In this document: positions 60,888 to 64,000 of the stretch, one piece after another | Position numbering within the stretch: position 1 is the stretch's first letter | How the letters are laid out: each line of letters opens with the position of its first letter | Source: Chloroflexota bacterium | GTDB taxonomy: Bacteria; Chloroflexota; Anaerolineae; Anaerolineales; Villigracilaceae | Reading direction: 5' to 3' | DNA: 64,000 bases | Assembly (NCBI GenBank): GCA_029782225.1 | Contig: JAKOVF010000121.1 | Location: 1 to 64,000, forward strand | The notes under the pieces: generated by a model | The model's database searches: none | Seen by the model: the letters and a program-made list of their open reading frames with translations, nothing else | Told to the model about the DNA's origin: nothing | Translations under genes and position numbers: made by a program

Positions 60888-62370
60888 CCTGACACCTAAA
60901 TTTCGCCCAAAATAAGCGACAAGTCGTTATGGGCGAAGAGGGTAAGCCAGGTCTTGTGAAATGTTTCGGCGAGCGAATGCGATCTATTCAGCACAACCTG
61001 AATGAGACGTCCACTTGCATCGAAATGTAGTTGGCCTGGAATCGAAAAAGCGTCTCGGATCATTCGCAACATTCCGTAGTGTTGCAGGTCAGGTTTGTGT
61101 TTGGCAAGTTCTGTACGGACCCAAACTGTGATGTTGTAGGCTAACTGTGCGAGCAAGATTAGGATACGCTGGGCCTGAAAGCTCTTCTTATTACGTTTGC
61201 CCAACCCAAGACCTTGCTTGCTGTTTTTGAACGAGGTTTCCACACCACCACCGCGCAAGTTGTAGGCTTTCACAATGGCGGAAAGCAATTCTGGCTCGGT
61301 GCCTGTGGTACGCTTGCGTTCCGCCAACTCAAAGAGCATGTCATCGGTGAGGTTGAACACCAAGACACAATAATGCCAACCGCCTTTGGGTTTGGCCCAA
61401 CGAATCGCCAACTGTCGTGTCGGTTTTTCGTACCGGTGCGGTGCCGGTACCCAGGCCACCTCATGACCAGGCAATTCAAGAACACTTTGCCAATCTGTGA
61501 TCGGAGCTACCAATTTACTTGTCCTCTGCCAGTTCTTGACTTTGCTCATCCAAAAGTAGCCACGCTGCAACGCCCAGTTGATATTCCCATCGGTTCCGCC
61601 ACCGCCATCCACGCGCAAAAGGGTGCGTCTTCTTCGGGTTTCATTCAAATCCAGCACATTTTCGTTCATTTCCAGCAATCCGATCAGGCATTTTTCCAAT
61701 TGCACTTTTCCATCGTGTAACTGCTCACAAACAATTTCCTCGTACCGACTGGCCATCACTCTGCCCAACTGTCTGCCATGCGCATTCTTCGTTCCTGAAA
61801 AATATCCCTTGCTGGCACCTTCGGCTTGCTGACCTGCCAGCAAGCCCGTGAGGTCCACATCCAATAGCAAATACCCTTGTTCGTAATCGTGTTGGTATCC
61901 CTTGGAAGATTGCTGATACACATTTCGCACGACTTCTTCGAGTTGGTTGGCATTCCTCTCGGTGCAAGCGTTCAATGTCTCACTGACAACAGACTGCTCA
62001 GCACAGGCACTTCTTCCAAATGCCAACTGCAAGGCTTTGTCCGTGCGAACGCGGTGGTTGACTTCGACATTCCCTCGGCCACCTGCCAGTATGTTGATGA
62101 AGGCATCTTTCAATTTTTCGTGCGGCGTATGTCGGATCGTCTTTTGTTTGATGGCTACCTGCTGTTCTATCTTTTGCCAGATGTTGCGTTCCTTCATCCA
62201 CAGGCCAATCGTAGCCAGGCTTGCATGTGCTGAAAATCCTGTATACTGTTCCATGGCAGTAGCTCCTTTTCGAGTGTGTTGTTGGCAAACTTCTTATACT
62301 CGATTTGAAACTACTGCCATTTTTGACCAATGACCTGCCCCCTATTTTGCACAAAATTTAGGTGTCAGGT
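60888..62370. mobile_element. Insertion sequence with 16-bp terminal repeats (DDE transposase)
   Basis: CCTGACACCTAAATTT (60888-60903) and AAATTTAGGTGTCAGG (62355-62370) are exact inverted ends of a 1483-bp unit with one transposase gene. The stop codon of the transposase lies inside the left end (60896-60898). No clear target duplication was seen. Confidence 0.9.
60896..62254 (-). CDS. DDE transposase (IS1380/IS4-like)
   Basis: 452 residues. YLLLDVDLTGLLAG holds the first Asp, LLRVDGGGGTDGNINWALQRGYFWMSKVKN the second Asp and NLRGGGVETSFKNSKQGLGLGKR the Glu of the DDE triad; the YREK-like pattern fits IS4-superfamily enzymes, closest to IS1380. It cuts and rejoins the element ends. Full length with a proper start, so it may be active. 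Confidence 0.88.
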   Translation of the reverse strand: MEQYTGFSAHASLATIGLWMKERNIWQKIEQQVAIKQKTIRHTPHEKLKDAFINILAGGRGNVEVNHRVRTDKALQLAFGRSACAEQSVVSETLNACTERNANQLEEVVRNVYQQSSKGYQHDYEQGYLLLDVDLTGLLAGQQAEGASKGYFSGTKNAHGRQLGRVMASRYEEIVCEQLHDGKVQLEKCLIGLLEMNENVLDLNETRRRRTLLRVDGGGGTDGNINWALQRGYFWMSKVKNWQRTSKLVAPITDWQSVLELPGHEVAWVPAPHRYEKPTRQLAIRWAKPKGGWHYCVLVFNLTDDMLFELAERKRTTGTEPELLSAIVKAYNLRGGGVETSFKNSKQGLGLGKRNKKSFQAQRILILLAQLAYNITVWVRTELAKHKPDLQHYGMLRMIRDAFSIPGQLHFDASGRLIQVVLNRSHSLAETFHKTWLTLFAHNDLSLILGEI

Positions 62371-62418
62371 TTTGGAGACCTTCTGCATAGCAGCACCAAT
62401 TGAAGTCTGGGGAAGAAA

Positions 62419-62445
62419 CTGTCCGCTAAGCAATAGTTGGGCGAC
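62419..62445 (+). repeat. Leader/attC-like end, fourth copy
   Basis: CTGTCCGCTAAGCAATAGTTGGGCGAC repeats the end of the leader repeats (CAGTCCGCTTAATCATCGTTGGGCTGC at 8517-8543), including the GTTGGGC box. It lies 28 bases before the M50-like gene, repeating the pattern of the 1-10 kb region. Confidence 0.5.
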
Positions 62446-62472
62446 CGCTTGGAAACAGAAAGAAGAGAAAGA

Positions 62473-63159
62473 ATGATTTCGGTAAGAATTTTCGGCACAC
62501 AAGTCAAGGCAAAGAAAATGGTGCTGGTCATCATTATCGCTGCTGTTTGGGGAGGCGTTACCTGGTTGCAATTGCATTGGCATCCAGAACGTGGATTCTG
62601 GCAAGGTTTGCTCATTGGGTTTGTAACGACTCTTCTTTTATTGGTTGTAGAGTTTGGGCACGATCTCGCCCACATTTTCAGCGCTCGCTATGCAGGTGCT
62701 CCAATGGATGAAATAGTGATATCAGGGGATATGCCGCGTACTCTTTACTCAAAAAACGATGTTTCACCGAATGTTCATCGGATGCGCGCGCTGGGCGGTC
62801 CAATTTTCAACTTGGTGGGATTGTTGTTGAGTTTAGCCATTTATGGAGTAGCACTTAGCAATTCAATAACCAGAGAGCTGGCAGGATGGTGGGCGTTAGG
62901 GCACGGACTCCAATTGATCATGAGCCTGGCGCCATTACCCCCTGTGGATGGTGGCACAATACTGAAGTGGACGCTGGTCGCAAGAGGAAGGACAGAGGCA
63001 GAAGCAGATGAGGTTGTGCGACGCGTTGGCTGGGTGATGGGAATAGGGGTGGCAATAATCGGGGTAGGGGTAATCGTCATGCAAATGTGGATAGCGGGTG
63101 TAATTCTGGTAGGGATTAGTATTGTTGTCATAGGCGTAGCGGCCGGCAAGATTCGATAG
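62473..63159 (+). CDS. M50-like (site-2 protease-like) membrane protein
   Basis: 228 residues from ATG 62473 (AGAAGAG upstream). Hydrophobic segments at about 15-33, 44-62, 108-130 and later. VVEFGHDLAHIFSARYAG holds the zinc motif as H-D-x-x-H (His63, His67) with Asp64 where M50 proteases have the catalytic Glu; PLPPVDGGTI is the second motif with Asp. Either a changed or an inactive protease. Stands alone between leader-like repeat and the next small gene. Confidence 0.75.
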   Translation: MISVRIFGTQVKAKKMVLVIIIAAVWGGVTWLQLHWHPERGFWQGLLIGFVTTLLLLVVEFGHDLAHIFSARYAGAPMDEIVISGDMPRTLYSKNDVSPNVHRMRALGGPIFNLVGLLLSLAIYGVALSNSITRELAGWWALGHGLQLIMSLAPLPPVDGGTILKWTLVARGRTEAEADEVVRRVGWVMGIGVAIIGVGVIVMQMWIAGVILVGISIVVIGVAAGKIR

Positions 63160-63190
63160 ATCACCTGACGGTTTGCACTCGGAGATCATT

Positions 63191-63700
63191 ATGCCAGACA
63201 AGAACAATCAGGCTTTACCACGAACATCGATAAGAATTCCTCATCCTGCTGGTCTTTTACGTCTTGCCATGCGGTCGCCAATCCTTCTATACCGCCTCCG
63301 TCTTGGCTGGTTACTCGGAAAGCGTTTTCTTCTGCTAGAACATCGGGGGCGGAAGTCAGGAGTTATAAGGCGAACCGTTATCGAAGTTGTGGATCACGAT
63401 CCACAAGTTGGTTCCTTTATTGTCGTGGCTGCTTGGGGCAACAAGTCAGACTGGTTCAAAAACATCTCTGCCCATCCGAAGGTAACGATTGAGGTTGGAC
63501 TAAGAAAGTTTTCCGCCATCGCCAGGACGCTCCCAAACGATGAAGCAACTCATCATCTCACTGTGTACGCCAGGAAACATCCGTTTGCTTTCAGGCAACT
63601 CGGTTCAATCCTTATCGGCTCAACATCCAGCGAATCCGAAAAGATCGTGAAGTCTTTCGCAGAGTCTGTGCCGCTTGTTCAGTTCATTCCTTCAGAGTAA
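63191..63700 (+). CDS. Deazaflavin-dependent (Ddn/DUF385) nitroreductase-family protein
   Basis: 169 residues from ATG 63191 (GGAG). LLLEHRGRKSGVIRRTVIEVV and FIVVAAWGNKSDWFKNISAHPKVTIEVG are the F420-binding Ddn/DUF385 pattern (PF04075). It probably uses F420H2 or FMN to reduce a small molecule. Closely spaced after the M50-like gene. Confidence 0.88.
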   Translation: MPDKNNQALPRTSIRIPHPAGLLRLAMRSPILLYRLRLGWLLGKRFLLLEHRGRKSGVIRRTVIEVVDHDPQVGSFIVVAAWGNKSDWFKNISAHPKVTIEVGLRKFSAIARTLPNDEATHHLTVYARKHPFAFRQLGSILIGSTSSESEKIVKSFAESVPLVQFIPSE

Positions 63701-63725
63701 GTCCGCCCTTTGCAGTATCTTACAT

Positions 63726-64000
63726 ATGAAAAACGAAACCAACAATAAACAATCTTTACTTCCCGACGAAACAGCCGATTCTGTACGTTCTGAAATTCAA
63801 GAATACCTTGATGTCAGGCAACAACGGCGGTGGATTTTTCCACGCGCTGCATTGGTTGGTGCCTGCGCTGGCATTGCCGCCTTACTTTTCCGCGCTGCAT
63901 TAACTGGCGCAGATGCTCTTAGAAATGGTTTGCTTTCTTGGGCGCACAGTATGCCAACATTGGGATGGATTTTCCCTGTGGTATTTACTATGCTGGGGGC
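63726..64000 (+). CDS. ClC-type chloride channel, N-terminus (partial)
   Basis: Open from ATG 63726 to the window end (91 codons). After a polar start the sequence RRWIFPRAALVGACAGIAAL followed by LFRAALTGADALRN is the first helix pair of ClC chloride channels/antiporters (PF00654). The start lacks a good ribosome site, so an upstream start cannot be excluded. The rest lies outside the window. Confidence 0.7.
   Translation, partial: MKNETNNKQSLLPDETADSVRSEIQEYLDVRQQRRWIFPRAALVGACAGIAALLFRAALTGADALRNGLLSWAHSMPTLGWIFPVVFTMLG

Noticed and set aside
60878-62380. Target-site duplication flanking the insertion sequence
   Set aside because: Bases next to the two ends (CTCGAGG on the left, TTTTGGAG on the right) do not match.
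1-64000. Integron integrase, tRNA and rRNA genes
   Set aside because: Looked for, but no tyrosine recombinase frame and no tRNA cloverleaf or rRNA segments were recognised in the window.

Overview
The window looks like chromosomal DNA of a free-living bacterium, most probably of the phylum Chloroflexota, class Anaerolineae. This is inferred from gene content and style, not from a marker gene: a B12-dependent ribonucleotide reductase with NrdR, RNase J, a two-subunit glycine decarboxylase (GcvPA/GcvPB) under a glycine riboswitch, a DUF58/transglutaminase pair, lipoproteins with Thr/Pro-rich linkers, many short REP-like palindromes and a small SRP RNA. No tRNA, rRNA or CRISPR array was seen.

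Region 1 (1-16 kb) is accessory. It opens with an IS3-type transposase end and continues with small, self-contained genes of unrelated function: DinB/ClbS-like, isoprenylcysteine methyltransferase-like, two RibD/DHFR-like reductases, cupin, dienelactone hydrolase, PF04072-type methyltransferase, DUF2200. A lipoprotein and a secreted metalloprotease lie among them. The small genes are separated by three repeat types: attC-like blocks with a GCCGCCCAAC core, palindromes built on GTGACAGTCAC, and a leader repeat containing GGTAAGATAAAGG. This resembles a decayed gene-cassette array, but no integrase is present. The region ends with a GT39-type glycosyltransferase, a CPBP protease and a two-gene TIR operon whose second gene joins a Glu-less TIR to an RDD membrane domain.

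Region 2 (16-35.8 kb) is mostly core: a divergent class I isoprenoid synthase-like gene, nrdJ and nrdR, DUF58 plus transglutaminase, an alpha/beta hydrolase next to a hydrolase-acyl-CoA ligase fusion, DUF1992, RNase J, pcm and mutY, a large membrane glycosyltransferase and an MBL-fold hydrolase.

Region 3 (35.9-43.7 kb) carries two response-regulator genes (one with PAS and HD-GYP), the SRP RNA gene with its own promoter and terminator, two tandem paralogous membrane proteins, then the glycine-cleavage operon: promoter, tandem glycine riboswitch, gcvH, gcvPA, gcvPB.

Region 4 (43.8-60.7 kb) holds the most unusual content. A 729-residue protein fuses an N-terminal TIR domain to a phosphofructokinase-like domain. 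It is followed by a lipoprotein, a ferritin-like/VIT1 protein, DUF1786, a VOC protein, a winged-helix regulator, glmS and a NarL-type two-component pair. Next come three small proteins with unrelated or only weakly related folds that all end in the same acidic tail (D/N-DIVD). Two of them share a duplicated upstream block with a TACAA-N4-TTGTA inverted repeat. Further on are an SRPBCC protein, a cyclase remnant, a LysM/SHOCT-like protein, a DUF11/LysM lipoprotein and an HU-like protein preceded by TCTCG-N-CGAGA palindromes.

Region 5 (60.9-64 kb) has a complete insertion sequence with 16-bp terminal repeats, then more cassette-like genes (M50-like protease, deazaflavin-dependent nitroreductase family) and the start of a ClC-type chloride channel.
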